A stretch of 39,609 nucleotides of DNA, from the NCBI GenBank assembly GCA_002255935.1, contig NKIO01000033.1, forward strand, positions 1 through 39,609, given 5' to 3'. Position numbers and translations under genes: made by a program. Source of the DNA: Comamonadaceae bacterium PBBC2. Its GTDB lineage: Bacteria; Pseudomonadota; Gammaproteobacteria; Burkholderiales; Burkholderiaceae_C. Below the pieces are notes generated by a model. It did not search any database and was not told the DNA's origin. It worked only from the letters and a program-made list of their open reading frames with translations. Positions 30,437-39,609 of the stretch are shown in pieces (position 1 is the stretch's first letter; every line of letters begins with the position of its first letter).

Positions 30437-31431
30437 GCTTTTGAAGCTTCTGCGGCGATGCCTTGCAGTTGCGCGGCCGTGAGGCGGTTGCCGTGTTGGC
30501 TCACCACAGCGGCGGCGGCGCGGTTGGCCAAGGCTGCGGCTTGCGCCGGGCTTTGGCCGTGGGTGATGCCGTACAAAAAGGCCCCGGCAAACATGTCGCC
30601 AGCGCCGTTGGTGTCCACGGCCTTGGTGGGCACCGCAGGCACTTCGATGCGCTGGGCGCCTTGCACCACGATGCAGCCCTTGGGGCCGCGTGTCAGGCAC
30701 ACGGTGCTGGCCAGCTGAGACAGCTGGCCGATGATGGCGTCCAGATCGCTCGTGCCGCACCAGGTTTGCGCTTCCTCTTCGTTGGCGAACAGATAGTCCA
30801 GGCCGTTGCAGATCATGGCTTCCAGACCTTGGCGGCAGAAGTTGATCATGCTCACATCGCTCAGGGTCAAGGCGGTTTGCACTTGGTGCTCGATGGCGAT
30901 TTGGCGACCTTTCACCGCGGCTTCGAGGCCCGTGGGTGAAGCGGCCAAGTAGCCTTCCATGTAATAGATTTTGGACTTGGCGATGTCGTGTGGGTGCAGG
31001 GCGCTCGCGTCCAGTTGCGAAGTCGCGCCCAGGAAAGTGCACATGCTGCGCTCGGCGTCGGGCGTGACCAGCACCATGCAGCTGCCGGTTTGACCTTCTT
31101 GCGCGGCGGTGTGGGTCAGGTTGGTGGCCACGCCGTTGGCTTGCAGGTCCTGGCTGTAGAAGGCGCCGAGTTCGTCGCTTGCCACGCGGCACGAGTAAAA
31201 CGCTTTGCCACCCAGCTGGGCCAGCGCCACCACCGTGTTGCCCGCCGAGCCGCCACCGGTGCGACGGGCGTGCAGCCCTTGCACATGGCCCAGCAGTTCG
31301 GCGCGTTGCGTGGTGTCGATCAAGGTCATGTGGCGCTTGCTCACGCCCATGGTCTGCAGCAAGGCGTCAGAGACTTCGTATTCGGTATCAACCAGGGCGT
31401 TGCCGATGGCGTAAAGGTGGTAGTGGGACAT
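30433..31431 (-). CDS. PfkB-family kinase (adenosine/ribokinase-like)
   Basis: A 332-residue ribokinase-fold enzyme. The N-terminal [18 protein letters not shown] and [16 protein letters not shown] (about residues 60-75) form the first PfkB signature and nucleoside/sugar pocket. Near the C terminus, [19 protein letters not shown] holds the second signature with the anion hole and catalytic Asp. Proteobacterial proteins with this N terminus are often annotated as adenosine kinase, but the substrate cannot be settled from sequence. The stop overlaps that of the convergent ATPase gene. Start ATG at 31429-31431, with a repeat cluster just upstream. Confidence 0.9.
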   Translation of the reverse strand: MSHYHLYAIGNALVDTEYEVSDALLQTMGVSKRHMTLIDTTQRAELLGHVQGLHARRTGGGSAGNTVVALAQLGGKAFYSCRVASDELGAFYSQDLQANGVATNLTHTAAQEGQTGSCMVLVTPDAERSMCTFLGATSQLDASALHPHDIAKSKIYYMEGYLAASPTGLEAAVKGRQIAIEHQVQTALTLSDVSMINFCRQGLEAMICNGLDYLFANEEEAQTWCGTSDLDAIIGQLSQLASTVCLTRGPKGCIVVQGAQRIEVPAVPTKAVDTNGAGDMFAGAFLYGITHGQSPAQAAALANRAAAAVVSQHGNRLTAAQLQGIAAEASKA

Positions 31432-31523
31432 GTGCGAAGCGTTGCAAATTCAAAACCATCGAGTGTACGTGCACCCGCTGTATGGGGTTGTCGCTGAACT
31501 TCATTTGGCGATTTGAAGTTTGG

Positions 31524-31788
31524 GTGGGAGCTGAACTGTGTTCGGCGATGGCTCGCAGACCCCACCCTCTCAAACAATCGCCCAACACAGTTGAGCTCCC
31601 ACAAAGCCAAGACCAGCAGATTGAACTGTGGAGATTCAACACCATTTGCTGTTGGGATTTATGTAGGAGCTGAACTTCGTTCGGCGATGGCTTGCAGACC
31701 ACTCCTTCTCAAACAATCGCCCAACAAAGTTGAGCTCCCAAAAAGTCAACTCCCACTCAATCGCCCAATACTTTCAGCGCCCACAAAG
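31524..31788. repeat. Palindromic repeat cluster upstream of the PfkB kinase gene
   Basis: The 376-bp gap 31432-31807 holds two large hairpins of the main repeat family. They pair 31524-31550 with about 31575-31604, and 31662-31688 with about 31715-31740; one more reverse half-site follows at about 31758-31786. Forward and reverse halves are separated by GGCTCGCAGACC or GGCTTGCAGACC. No gene is seen. Upstream of the kinase, the bases 31432-31500 must hold its promoter, which I cannot define. Confidence 0.85.
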
Positions 31789-31807
31789 TCACCCCCGCCC
31801 ATGCTCC

Positions 31808-32479
31808 CTACATCAACCCCTGCTCCGCCATTGAGAGCGACTGCCCTTGGCCCACGATGATGTGGTCGAGCACGCGCACATCTACCAAGGCCAATGAGGC
31901 TTTGAGGTTTTGGGTCAAGGCTTCGTCGGCGCGGCTGGGTTGCACCGAGCCGCTGGGGTGGTTGTGCGAGAGCACCACGGCGGCGGCTTGGTGGTGCAGG
32001 GCGCGCAAGACGACTTCGCGCGGGTAGACGCTGGTTTGGCTGAGCGTGCCGCGAAAGAGCTCTTCCATGGCCAGCATGCGGTTTTGGCTGTCGAGAAACA
32101 GCACGGCAAAGACTTCGTGGTTTTTGTGGCCCAGCTGCAATTGCAGGTACTGCTTGACCGCGTCGGGGGTGTGAAAGGCTTCGCGCTCTTGCAGGCGCTG
32201 GCGCAGGGCGCGGCGGGCGATTTCAAACACGGCCAGCAGTTCGGCTTGTTTGGCCGGCCCCAAGCCCTTGACCAATTGCAGCGAACCCGGTGTGGCCTGC
32301 AACAGGCCGGCAATGCCACCGCCGGACAGCAGCTCTTGCGAGAGCTCAAACACGTTTTTGCCGGCCATGCCGGTGCGCAGCAAGATGGCCAAGAGTTCCA
32401 CATCGCTCAGGGCCTGTGGGCCACGGTCGAGCAGTTTTTCACGCGGCCGCGCATCTGGCGGCAAGTCCTTGATGCCCAT
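31808..32479 (-). CDS. radC: RadC family JAMM-domain protein
   Basis: A 224-residue protein from ATG 32479, chosen because family members begin near [16 protein letters not shown] helix-hairpin-helix-like part ([15 protein letters not shown] to [17 protein letters not shown], about 23-86) precedes a JAB1/MPN (JAMM) metalloprotease-like domain. The latter has [26 protein letters not shown] and the metal motif [15 protein letters not shown] (His172, His174, Asp185). The biochemical role is unsettled; the old link to DNA repair was later questioned. It is divergent from the FKBP gene. A longer frame to 32524 is open but lacks conserved sequence. Confidence 0.94.
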   Translation of the reverse strand: MGIKDLPPDARPREKLLDRGPQALSDVELLAILLRTGMAGKNVFELSQELLSGGGIAGLLQATPGSLQLVKGLGPAKQAELLAVFEIARRALRQRLQEREAFHTPDAVKQYLQLQLGHKNHEVFAVLFLDSQNRMLAMEELFRGTLSQTSVYPREVVLRALHHQAAAVVLSHNHPSGSVQPSRADEALTQNLKASLALVDVRVLDHIIVGQGQSLSMAEQGLM

Positions 32480-32550
32480 TGGAAACCCCTCCCTGACGCA
32501 GCCTTGGGGCCCACAAGCCCCCATGAAGGGGACGGGTCAGCCCAGCTTTT

Positions 32551-32556
32551 TACAAT
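32551..32556 (+). promoter_or_regulatory. Likely -10 element for fkpB-ispH
   Basis: TACAAT, preceded by a T run, lies 54 bp before the FKBP start in the 130-bp divergent gap from radC. No good -35 is visible at the usual distance, so this is a weak call based on resemblance and place. Confidence 0.4.
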
Positions 32557-32609
32557 AGTGGCTTCTTTATGCCCGTTTGCCCGCTTCGGCGGCATTCCAG
32601 AAAACCCTT

Positions 32610-33053
32610 ATGTCCACAGTCCAACCCGGTTCTTTTTTGACGCTTCACTACCGCCTGGCAGGGCCACAGGGGGACATCATCAACACCTTCCTCGAGAAGC
32701 CCGCCACCTTGTCGCTGGGCTCGGGCGAGCTGACCCCGGCCATGGAGCAGCGCCTGATGGGCCTGGCCGAGGGCACCCGCACGGTGCTGGAATTGCCTGC
32801 TGGCGAGGCCTTTGGTGACCACAACCCCGATATGCAGCAATGGGTGGCGCGCAAGCTGCTCAACGAGCTGGGTGACCCGATGGAAAAATACGCCGCTGGT
32901 GATGTGGTGCAGTTCCCCACGCCCGATGGCATGGGCACTTATGCCGGCACGGTCGTGCAGGTGGGCGATGACGGCGCGGTGTTGTTTGATTTCAACCACC
33001 CACTGGCGGGTCAGCCCGTGACCTTTGAAGTGCAACTGATCGGGGTGCTGTGA
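32610..33053 (+). CDS. fkpB: FKBP-type peptidyl-prolyl isomerase (SlpA/FkpB)
   Basis: A 147-residue SlyD/SlpA-type isomerase. It begins [20 protein letters not shown] (FKBP strand and loop) and continues with [22 protein letters not shown] and [12 protein letters not shown]. The insert-in-flap domain (about residues 78-125) is followed by the closing [20 protein letters not shown], typical of SlpA. It has no His-rich tail, unlike SlyD. It catalyses proline isomerisation in the cytoplasm. ATG 32610 fits the family N terminus. Its TGA overlaps the ispH ATG (TGATG), so the two are co-translated; fkpB-ispH is a classic proteobacterial pair. Confidence 0.95.
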   Translation: MSTVQPGSFLTLHYRLAGPQGDIINTFLEKPATLSLGSGELTPAMEQRLMGLAEGTRTVLELPAGEAFGDHNPDMQQWVARKLLNELGDPMEKYAAGDVVQFPTPDGMGTYAGTVVQVGDDGAVLFDFNHPLAGQPVTFEVQLIGVL

Positions 33054-33982
33054 TGACTTCTGAAATTTTATTGGCCGAGCCGCGTGGCTTTTGCGCGGGG
33101 GTGGACCGGGCGATCGACATCGTCGAGCACGCGCTGGCCAAGTTCGGGCGACCCATCTATGTGCGCCACGAGATCGTGCACAACACCTATGTGGTCAACG
33201 ACCTCAAAGACAAGGGCGCGATTTTCATTGAAGAGTTGTCCGAAGTGCCGCCCGGTGCCACGCTGATTTTCAGCGCCCACGGGGTGAGCCTGGCGGTGCA
33301 GCAAGAGGCCGAGCGGCGTGGCTTTCGCATCTTTGACGCGACCTGCCCCCTGGTGTCCAAGGTTCATGTGGAGCTGGCCAAGCTGCACAAAGAAGGCTTC
33401 GAGTTCATCATGATCGGTCACAAGGGCCACCCCGAGGTGGAAGGCACCATGGGTCAACTCGACAGCGGCATCCACTTGGTGGAAGACGTGGCCGATGTGG
33501 CCAAGGCGCAGCCGGCCCAGACCGAGAAACTGGCGGTGGTGACGCAGACCACATTGAGCGTGGACGATGCGGCCGAGATTGTGGCGGCGGTCAAAGCGCG
33601 TTTTCCGCAGGTGCGCGAGCCCAAGCAGCAAGACATTTGCTACGCCACCCAGAACCGCCAAGACGCGGTCAAATTGCTCAGTCCGCAGGTCGATGTGGTC
33701 ATTGTGGTCGGCAGCCCCACCAGCTCGAACAGCAACCGCCTGCGCGAGTTGGCCGACCGTTTGGGCACACCCGCCTATATGGTCGACAGTGCGGCCGACC
33801 TGGATTCGGCCTGGTTTGAAGGCAAGAACAAAGTGGGCCTGACGGCCGGTGCCTCGGCCCCCGATGTGCTGGTGCAAGCGGTCATCCATCGCTTGCGCGA
33901 TTTGGGCGCGGTGTCGGTGCGCACCTTGGATGGCATCCAAGAAACCATCAAGTTCCCCCTGCCCAAGGGCCTCAAGCTTTAA
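33053..33982 (+). CDS. ispH: 4-hydroxy-3-methylbut-2-enyl diphosphate reductase
   Basis: A 309-residue iron-sulfur enzyme, last step of the MEP isoprenoid pathway, making IPP and DMAPP. The three cluster-binding cysteines are visible: Cys14 in [12 protein letters not shown], Cys98 in [12 protein letters not shown] and Cys196 in [20 protein letters not shown] (His43), [21 protein letters not shown] (with the catalytic Glu128) and [12 protein letters not shown] complete the active site. I use ATG 33053; GTG 33050 is adjacent. The product is the precursor of the undecaprenyl carrier made by the UppS-like enzyme in this window. A repeat cluster follows. Confidence 0.97.
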   Translation: MTSEILLAEPRGFCAGVDRAIDIVEHALAKFGRPIYVRHEIVHNTYVVNDLKDKGAIFIEELSEVPPGATLIFSAHGVSLAVQQEAERRGFRIFDATCPLVSKVHVELAKLHKEGFEFIMIGHKGHPEVEGTMGQLDSGIHLVEDVADVAKAQPAQTEKLAVVTQTTLSVDDAAEIVAAVKARFPQVREPKQQDICYATQNRQDAVKLLSPQVDVVIVVGSPTSSNSNRLRELADRLGTPAYMVDSAADLDSAWFEGKNKVGLTAGASAPDVLVQAVIHRLRDLGAVSVRTLDGIQETIKFPLPKGLKL

Positions 33983-34028
33983 ACTGAACCTGTGGGCGTT
34001 GAACTTGGGTCAGCGATGGTTTCCCTTC

Positions 34029-35599
<1,571 letters not shown>

Positions 35600-35630
35600 C
35601 CTCAGAGCGATGCCTTCAAGGAGACTGCCT

Positions 35631-36086
35631 GTGACTTCACGTTTGTCTTTCGCCGTTGCGGCGTTGCTGGTGGTTTTTTTGGCGGCTTGCTCAAGCCCAC
35701 CGCCTGCGCCTTCGGTCAGCTTGGGTGCGGATGGCAAAGTCCCTAACGTCAACCAATTGCTGGGGCAACTCAGTTTGCCCACGGGCGCACGCTTGCTGGG
35801 AGATCAGTCGCTCATCATCGGCTCGGGTGACAGCTGGGTGGGGCGTGTGGTGCTGGATGTGGGGCGTAACCCCGATGCGGCTTATGCCTTCTTCTTGGAC
35901 ACCTACCCTGCGCAGGGTTGGACGGTGGTCTCCGCGGTGCGCGGCAAAACCAGTTTGCTGGTTTTGACCCGTCAGGAGCGCACGGCCACGGTGGAATTGA
36001 TCGATGGCGGCCTGCTGGGCAACAGCCAGGTCATGTTGACCATGGCCCCACGCAATGCGCCGGTGGTGGCGCCCAGAAAGCCCTGA
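35631..36086 (+). CDS. Small lipoprotein of unknown function
   Basis: A 151-residue protein. The GTG at 35631 has a good AAGGAG (35618-35623) at 7 bp, better than the ATG at 35610, which has none. From GTG the signal peptide is MTSRLSFAVAALLVVFLAAC with the lipobox LAAC and acylated Cys20. The mature part begins with a Ser/Pro-rich linker. It then has GRNPDAAYAFFLDTYPAQGW (about residues 84-103) and GKTSLLVLTRQERTATVELI, a small alpha-beta domain I cannot name. It is probably held in the inner or outer membrane facing the periplasm. It lies 31 bp after serS and could be co-transcribed with it. Confidence 0.82.
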   Translation: MTSRLSFAVAALLVVFLAACSSPPPAPSVSLGADGKVPNVNQLLGQLSLPTGARLLGDQSLIIGSGDSWVGRVVLDVGRNPDAAYAFFLDTYPAQGWTVVSAVRGKTSLLVLTRQERTATVELIDGGLLGNSQVMLTMAPRNAPVVAPRKP

Positions 36087-36092
36087 GGGGTC

Positions 36093-36101
36093 TGATAGAA
36101 T
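36093..36101 (+). promoter_or_regulatory. Extended -10 promoter of tRNA-Ser
   Basis: TGATAGAAT (TG, one base, then TAGAAT at 36096-36101) is an extended -10. It lies 22 bp before the first base of the mature tRNA. No strong -35 is seen, which extended -10 promoters can do without. Confidence 0.55.
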
Positions 36102-36123
36102 CTGAGGCTCGACAAGATACTCA

Positions 36124-36214
36124 GGAGCGATGGCAGAGTGGTCGAATGCGCCGGACTCGAAATCCGGTATACGGTTATACCGTATCGAGGGTTCGAATCC
36201 CTCTTGCTCCGCCA
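36124..36214 (+). tRNA. tRNA-Ser(CGA)
   Basis: The 91-nt sequence folds as a class II tRNA. Acceptor GGAGCGA pairs with TTGCTCC, the D-arm contains TGGTCGAATG, and the anticodon stem CCGGA/TCCGG encloses CT-CGA-AA with anticodon CGA (36158-36160), reading UCG serine codons. A long variable arm (TATACGG then CCGTATC) follows, and the T-arm has GGGTTCGAATCCC. The CCA end is encoded. A terminator lies 47 bp downstream. It sits next to serS and a lipoprotein gene. No duplicated tRNA 3' end is visible further right in the window. Confidence 0.97.
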
Positions 36215-36582
36215 GAACAAAGACCTCAAACCTGCTCAGCAGGCCTTGAGGCAGCCTCAGGCCCCGCACCACGCGGGGCTTTTTGCTATGGGCTCCTGAC
36301 TGCGACCTCTCGCATCAGCCCGGCAAAGTCGTCTCAAACCCCGTTTGTCTCAAAACCTCATGACTTTTTCGGACTTGGTTCCGAGCCGTGAATTTGCGGG
36401 TTTGTGCAAAATGGGCTCTGAACCAAGTTGAACGAAATTTCGTTCTTCAAGTTGATTCATGCTCGACTGATATGCAATCAATAAAATTCAACATTTGAAT
36501 TTTTTGTAATAAACCGGAGCATCCATGAGGGCAATTGAACAAACTCTGACGATGAAGGACTAAATCTTTACAATGAAGATTC
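36215..36582. other. Gene-free stretch between tRNA-Ser and the metal-efflux operon
   Basis: These 368 bp hold the tRNA terminator and then AT-richer DNA with two palindromes: GAACGAAA/TTTCGTTC (36430-36445, perfect) and AAAATTCAA/TTGAATTTT around CAT (36483-36503). Either could be an operator for the efflux genes. A 12-codon frame, MRAIEQTLTMKD (36525-36563), has GGAG 5 bp upstream and could be a leader peptide, but support is thin. No clear promoter is found. Confidence 0.5.
36261..36284 (+). terminator. Rho-independent terminator after tRNA-Ser
   Basis: GCCCCGC and GCGGGGC pair around ACCAC, followed by five T residues. It closes the serS/tRNA-Ser region. Confidence 0.9.
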
Positions 36583-36936
36583 ATGAAAAAGTTCTTGGCA
36601 ATCTTCCTGCTAGTTCTGTTGCCCTTGCAGGTCAGTTGGGCAGCAATGTCAAGCTATTGCGGGCACGAAACCCGTGTGAATGCCACGCACCCTGGTCACC
36701 ACACCCATGACCATGCGTCAGTTGACCACCAAGAGTCCAGCAAAAACTCACCCCAATCGGCGGGCATGGACCATGACTGCGCCACTTGCCATATATTTTG
36801 CGCAGCTGCTCTGGTCAACGATCTGAACACGACCACAGCAGCGGTCTCTGACGATCATCCACTTCACCCTCAGGTGATTGTTTCTCAGCTTTCAAGAGAA
36901 CGCCCTGAGCGGCCTAATTGGCCCGTGCTTGCCTGA
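36583..36936 (+). CDS. czcI: CzcI-like metal-efflux operon protein
   Basis: A 117-residue secreted protein that resembles CzcI, the first gene of czc-type cobalt-zinc-cadmium operons. A signal peptide (KKFLAIFLLVLLPLQVSWAA, cleaved about residue 21) is followed by SYCGHE, a His-rich stretch (HPGHHTHDHASVDHQ) and MDHDCATCHIFCAA, with Cys and His able to bind metal. In Cupriavidus, CzcI affects regulation of the operon; its exact biochemistry is unclear. The efflux genes follow in the same direction. The call rests on the N-terminal pattern, the His/Cys pattern and the context. Confidence 0.82.
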   Translation: MKKFLAIFLLVLLPLQVSWAAMSSYCGHETRVNATHPGHHTHDHASVDHQESSKNSPQSAGMDHDCATCHIFCAAALVNDLNTTTAAVSDDHPLHPQVIVSQLSRERPERPNWPVLA

Positions 36937-37082
36937 TCGGCGAGTCTCGGGTTTCTCCACCTCTTTTCGAATCCCCTGTGCGCGAGTGAGCACGACGCTT
37001 TTTGCGTTTTGCCTCATCGCCTAGCGACGTGTTGTCGCTGCTCGCTGATCTCCTTGGATGTTTTCACCATTGGAGATGAGCT

Positions 37083-38351
37083 ATGAGTTTGTACAAAAAA
37101 AGATCGACACCGATTCGAATCGCGCTGTCGGTCATGACCCTGAGTGGCTTGGTGCTGACGGCCCAAGCACAAGGAACACCCCCCGCCGCATTGAGTGGAT
37201 CGGTGTCCTTGAAAAATGTTTTCGATACGGCGTGGCAAAGGCAGCCCGAGGCGCACGCGCTTCAATCGCGTCGCGATGCAGCCCAGGCCCAGGCCAAAGC
37301 CGCATTGATGCTGTCTCCCGAGCCACCCTCGCTGGATATCAGTCAGCGATCGGACCAGATGACCGGCAACAACGGTTCGCGTGAAACCGAGGTGGGAATT
37401 GCCATTCCCATTTGGCTACCCGGGCAACGCACGGCCAGTACCGATCAGGCGCAGGCTGAAATTTCGTTGGTTGAGCGCAAGCTGCTCGCCTCACAACTGC
37501 GGCTCGCCGCTTCCGTCAGGGATACTTGGTGGGGCTGGTTGCGAGCTCGCGTCGATGCTGAACTGGCGATCGAACAACTGGCCAATTCGCAACGCCTCGC
37601 CGCTGATGTTGCAAAACGTACCAGCGCGGGTGATCTGGCCAAGTCGGACCGGCATCAAGCCGAAGGCGCTCTAGCTGCGGCCCAGGCGCATGCTGCCCAA
37701 GCTCAAGCGGCCTCTGCCGCAGCCTTGGCACAAGTGATGTCGTTGGCAGGCAGAACGGCTCAGGCTGACTTGACAGTCAACGCTGCAGCTGAACCGACCC
37801 CCAGTTCGGCTATATCAGTTGGTCATCCCTTGTTGGCTGAACTGGAGGACCGCATCACGATGGCCGAGCGGACGGCTCAGCTGATCAGCACCCAGAAGCG
37901 ATCCAACCCGGAACTCACGGTGGCCACAACGCGCGGTCGTGGGGCATTTGGAGACCGCTATGGCCAGACTGTGCTCATCGGCATTCGAGTGCCGTTTGGT
38001 TCAGGGCCCAGGTATGACGCTCGTATCGCGACGGCACAGGCAGAGGCTATTGAAGTGCAGTCAAAGCTGATCCTTGAGAGGGACCAAATTCAAGCTGATC
38101 AAAGAGGCGCTGCTTCTCGCCTAGAGGCTGTAAGAACCCAACTCGTCGCCGCGCAACGACGAGCAATGCTGGCCAACGAGTCCCTAGGTTTTTTTGACAA
38201 GTCGTTCAGGTTGGGCGAGACAGATCTGCCCACACGCTTGCGCATTGAGGCCGAGGCTGCAGAGGCCGCGCGACAAGCCGCTCGAAGCCGAATTGACCTA
38301 GCCTCCGCCATTTCGGCATTGCGGCAGTCCTTGGGCTTGCTGCCCGAGTGA
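37083..38351 (+). CDS. czcC: Outer-membrane efflux channel, CzcC-like (TolC family)
   Basis: A 422-residue outer-membrane factor with a signal peptide (about 1-29, ending LTAQAQG). It has two repeated halves of long amphipathic helices, rich in Ala, Gln, Arg and Glu: SLKNVFDTAWQRQPEAHALQ opens the first and HPLLAELEDRITMAERTAQL the second. VGIAIPIWLPGQRT and VLIGIRVPFGSGPRYDARI are the paired beta-barrel strands typical of this family. It should form the exit duct of a tripartite RND metal pump. GGAG at 37072-37075 is a good ribosome site for ATG 37083. A small hairpin (AGCGAC/GTCGCT, 37023-37039) lies in the 146-bp gap after czcI. Confidence 0.88.
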   Translation: MSLYKKRSTPIRIALSVMTLSGLVLTAQAQGTPPAALSGSVSLKNVFDTAWQRQPEAHALQSRRDAAQAQAKAALMLSPEPPSLDISQRSDQMTGNNGSRETEVGIAIPIWLPGQRTASTDQAQAEISLVERKLLASQLRLAASVRDTWWGWLRARVDAELAIEQLANSQRLAADVAKRTSAGDLAKSDRHQAEGALAAAQAHAAQAQAASAAALAQVMSLAGRTAQADLTVNAAAEPTPSSAISVGHPLLAELEDRITMAERTAQLISTQKRSNPELTVATTRGRGAFGDRYGQTVLIGIRVPFGSGPRYDARIATAQAEAIEVQSKLILERDQIQADQRGAASRLEAVRTQLVAAQRRAMLANESLGFFDKSFRLGETDLPTRLRIEAEAAEAARQAARSRIDLASAISALRQSLGLLPE

Positions 38352-38383
38352 TGCTGACACCCCTCAAAATTTCAAGGAACACC

Positions 38384-38920
38384 ATGAATTTAATTCATTC
38401 AACAGCCGCCACTCTCATGGCGCTGATCTTCACACTGCTTAGTCCCATGGCCATTGCCGGTGCGGGTCACGACCATGGAGAAGCTGCTCCACAAGCACAG
38501 GGCACAGCACTGCCGCGTTTCGTCGCGGTTTCAGAGGATCTGGAAATGGTTGGCATTGTCAATGGCAAGCAGCTGACGATTTACCTGGACCGTTTTAAAG
38601 ACAACAGTCCCGTCAATGACGCTCAAATTGACATTGACATCGAAGGCAGCAAATACAAAGCTGAAAAACATGGCGTAGGTGAATACGAAGTCATCCTTAA
38701 GAACACGCTCAAACCTGGCGTCATTGCCATCACTGCAACCATTCAGGCCGGTGATCTGAATGACCTGTTGGCTACCGAGCTCGATTTGCATGAGAACAAA
38801 GATGTACTTAGCCATCGCTCTTCCTGGAAAGGTATCGCCCTGTGGATCGGCGCGGGTTTATTCGTACTGATGGCGCTGGGCGCAATCGTTCGCTTTCGTC
38901 AACAAGCTCGTACGGCTTAA
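38384..38920 (+). CDS. Secreted, membrane-anchored His-rich protein of a metal-efflux operon
   Basis: A 178-residue protein from ATG 38384, preferred over ATG 38348 because AAGGA lies at 38374-38378. It has a signal peptide (about 1-24), then GAGHDHGEAAP, a short metal-binding-like segment. The soluble domain of about 110 residues (FVAVSEDLEMVGIVNGKQLT, IYLDRFKDNSPVNDAQID, GEYEVILKNTLKPGVIAITA) looks like an all-beta fold. A single C-terminal transmembrane helix (about 148-168, GIALWIGAGLFVLMALGAIV) ends in a basic tail. This agrees with proteins placed between czcC and czcB in some operons. I cannot give a proven function. It may deliver metal to the pump from the periplasmic face of the membrane; this is inference. 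Confidence 0.75.
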   Translation: MNLIHSTAATLMALIFTLLSPMAIAGAGHDHGEAAPQAQGTALPRFVAVSEDLEMVGIVNGKQLTIYLDRFKDNSPVNDAQIDIDIEGSKYKAEKHGVGEYEVILKNTLKPGVIAITATIQAGDLNDLLATELDLHENKDVLSHRSSWKGIALWIGAGLFVLMALGAIVRFRQQARTA

Positions 38921-38932
38921 GGAGCCACCAGC

Positions 38933-39609
38933 ATGAAAAAAATCAATACTTTTAAACCACGCCACTTGATGGCACTGGCTGCGGCTTTGACGCTTGCAGG
39001 TGCTGCGCTGCCTACGTATGCGGGCGAAGGCCATGAGCACGGGGCTGCGCCTGCGATGGCCAATGCCAATGGTCCACAGCGCATGGCCGATGGCAGCGTG
39101 TTTTTGCCCAAGCCAGCCCAACGCCAACTGAATGTACGCACGCTGGTAGTGGAAACCGCTGAGCTGCCACGCGCCTTTGAACTCAATGGTCAGGTACTGA
39201 TGGACCCCAACGCAGGAGGCAAAGTCCAACCCATTAACGCTGGCCGCATTGAGTCCGGCCCTAATGGCCTGCCCAACGCAGGGCAAAGCGTTAAGAAGGG
39301 TCAGGTATTGGCCTACGTGGTCCCTGCGGTCGCCCCCCTGGAGCGTGCAGGTCAGTTGACTCAATTGGCCGAATTTCGCGCTGCCAAAGCGCTTGCTGAA
39401 AAGCGTTTGGCACGTTTGCGCGAGTTGTCGGACACGGTTCCGCGCAAGGAAGTAGAAGCCGCAGAGAGTGATGTGCTCAGCCTGACCGATCGCCTGTCGG
39501 CCGTCGGTGGCGGCCTCAGCAGCAAAGAAGCACTGGTCGCGCCCGTTTCTGGCGTGATTGCCTCGGCGCATGTCGTGGCAGGCCAAGTGGTGGACACGCG
39601 GGAATTGAT
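38933..39609 (+). CDS. czcB: CzcB-like periplasmic adaptor, 3' end beyond the window
   Basis: The frame is open from ATG 38933 to the window edge (225 codons). AAGGAG at 38919-38924 is an ideal ribosome site. A signal peptide (KKINTFKPRHLMALAAALTL and on, to about residue 30) is followed by EGHEHGAAP, a His-containing N terminus typical of metal-pump adaptors. FELNGQVLMDPNAGGKVQPI and INAGRIESG then NAGQSVKKGQVLAYV form the barrel-sandwich (lipoyl) half. A coiled-coil hairpin with AEKRLARLRELSDTVPRKEV and the return strand ALVAPVSGVIASAHVVAGQ complete what is present. It belongs to the HlyD/RND adaptor family; the czcA pump gene should follow outside the window. Confidence 0.88.
   Translation, partial: MKKINTFKPRHLMALAAALTLAGAALPTYAGEGHEHGAAPAMANANGPQRMADGSVFLPKPAQRQLNVRTLVVETAELPRAFELNGQVLMDPNAGGKVQPINAGRIESGPNGLPNAGQSVKKGQVLAYVVPAVAPLERAGQLTQLAEFRAAKALAEKRLARLRELSDTVPRKEVEAAESDVLSLTDRLSAVGGGLSSKEALVAPVSGVIASAHVVAGQVVDTREL

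Noticed and set aside
29462..31192. A 576-codon open frame on the minus strand spanning permease, ATPase and kinase genes
   Set aside because: It is low in sequence complexity and covers three genes with intact motifs, one of them on its own strand in another frame.
36215..39609. Duplicate of the tRNA-Ser 3' end as an attachment site
   Set aside because: I looked for GGTTCGAATCCC and the CCA-proximal sequence downstream and saw no second copy; the island, if any, would end outside the window.

Overview
The window looks like a chromosomal segment of a betaproteobacterium of the order Burkholderiales, most like the Comamonadaceae (a Limnohabitans-type freshwater bacterium is my best guess, by inference only). 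The reasons are the H-NS-type protein at the left edge, the housekeeping order radC / FKBP / ispH / serS / tRNA-Ser on the right, the GC-rich codon use, and a Czc-type metal-efflux operon at the right edge. No 16S or other taxonomic marker is present.

About 60% of the window (359-24711) is a surface polysaccharide (O-antigen or exopolysaccharide) locus. It opens with a NusG/RfaH-like elongation factor and an undecaprenyl diphosphate synthase. The dTDP-rhamnose genes rmlB, rmlA and rmlC follow, with no rmlD in the window. Next come an ABC exporter pair (wzm, wzt), a run of GT4 and GT2 glycosyltransferases, and a WbaP-type initiating sugar-phosphate transferase. A block on the minus strand (16636-24711) then encodes an O-antigen ligase/polymerase-like protein, a Wzx-like flippase, two glycosyltransferases, a large GT4 to phosphoglycosyltransferase fusion, and galE. 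The locus therefore carries parts of both the Wzm/Wzt and the Wzx/Wzy export routes and two different initiating transferases. It looks like a mosaic.

The mosaic shows at several joints. A wHTH-MNT nucleotidyltransferase plus HEPN-like pair (4760-5924) sits between a truncated copy of the rmlC 5' end and the intact rmlC, flanked by direct repeats of about 117 bp. A ParD/ParE module follows rmlC. A 38-codon remnant of another ABC permease precedes the intact wzm. A very AT-rich spacer (8751-8846) introduces three glycosyltransferase genes of lower GC. A self-contained two-gene DUF2335 cassette with its own terminator lies just before wbaP. An ops-like sequence in the rmlB leader, together with the RfaH-like gene at the head of the locus, suggests antitermination control.

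The right part holds purT, a third toxin-antitoxin pair (PemK/MazF-like toxin, with a perfect 21-bp palindrome over its promoter), a MacA/MacB-like tripartite export operon, a PfkB-family kinase, radC, an FKBP prolyl isomerase, ispH, serS, a small lipoprotein and tRNA-Ser(CGA). Beyond the tRNA lies a heavy-metal efflux operon: czcI-like, czcC-like, a small His-rich membrane protein, and czcB, cut by the window edge.

Two families of intergenic palindromic repeats punctuate the window. The main one has half-sites like TGTRGGAGCTGAACT followed by GTTCGGCGAT. It occurs in at least eight intergenic clusters, forms a 157-bp tandem array upstream of purT, and appears to have contributed an in-frame insertion to rmlB. 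The second family occurs as two hairpins where the two polysaccharide blocks converge.
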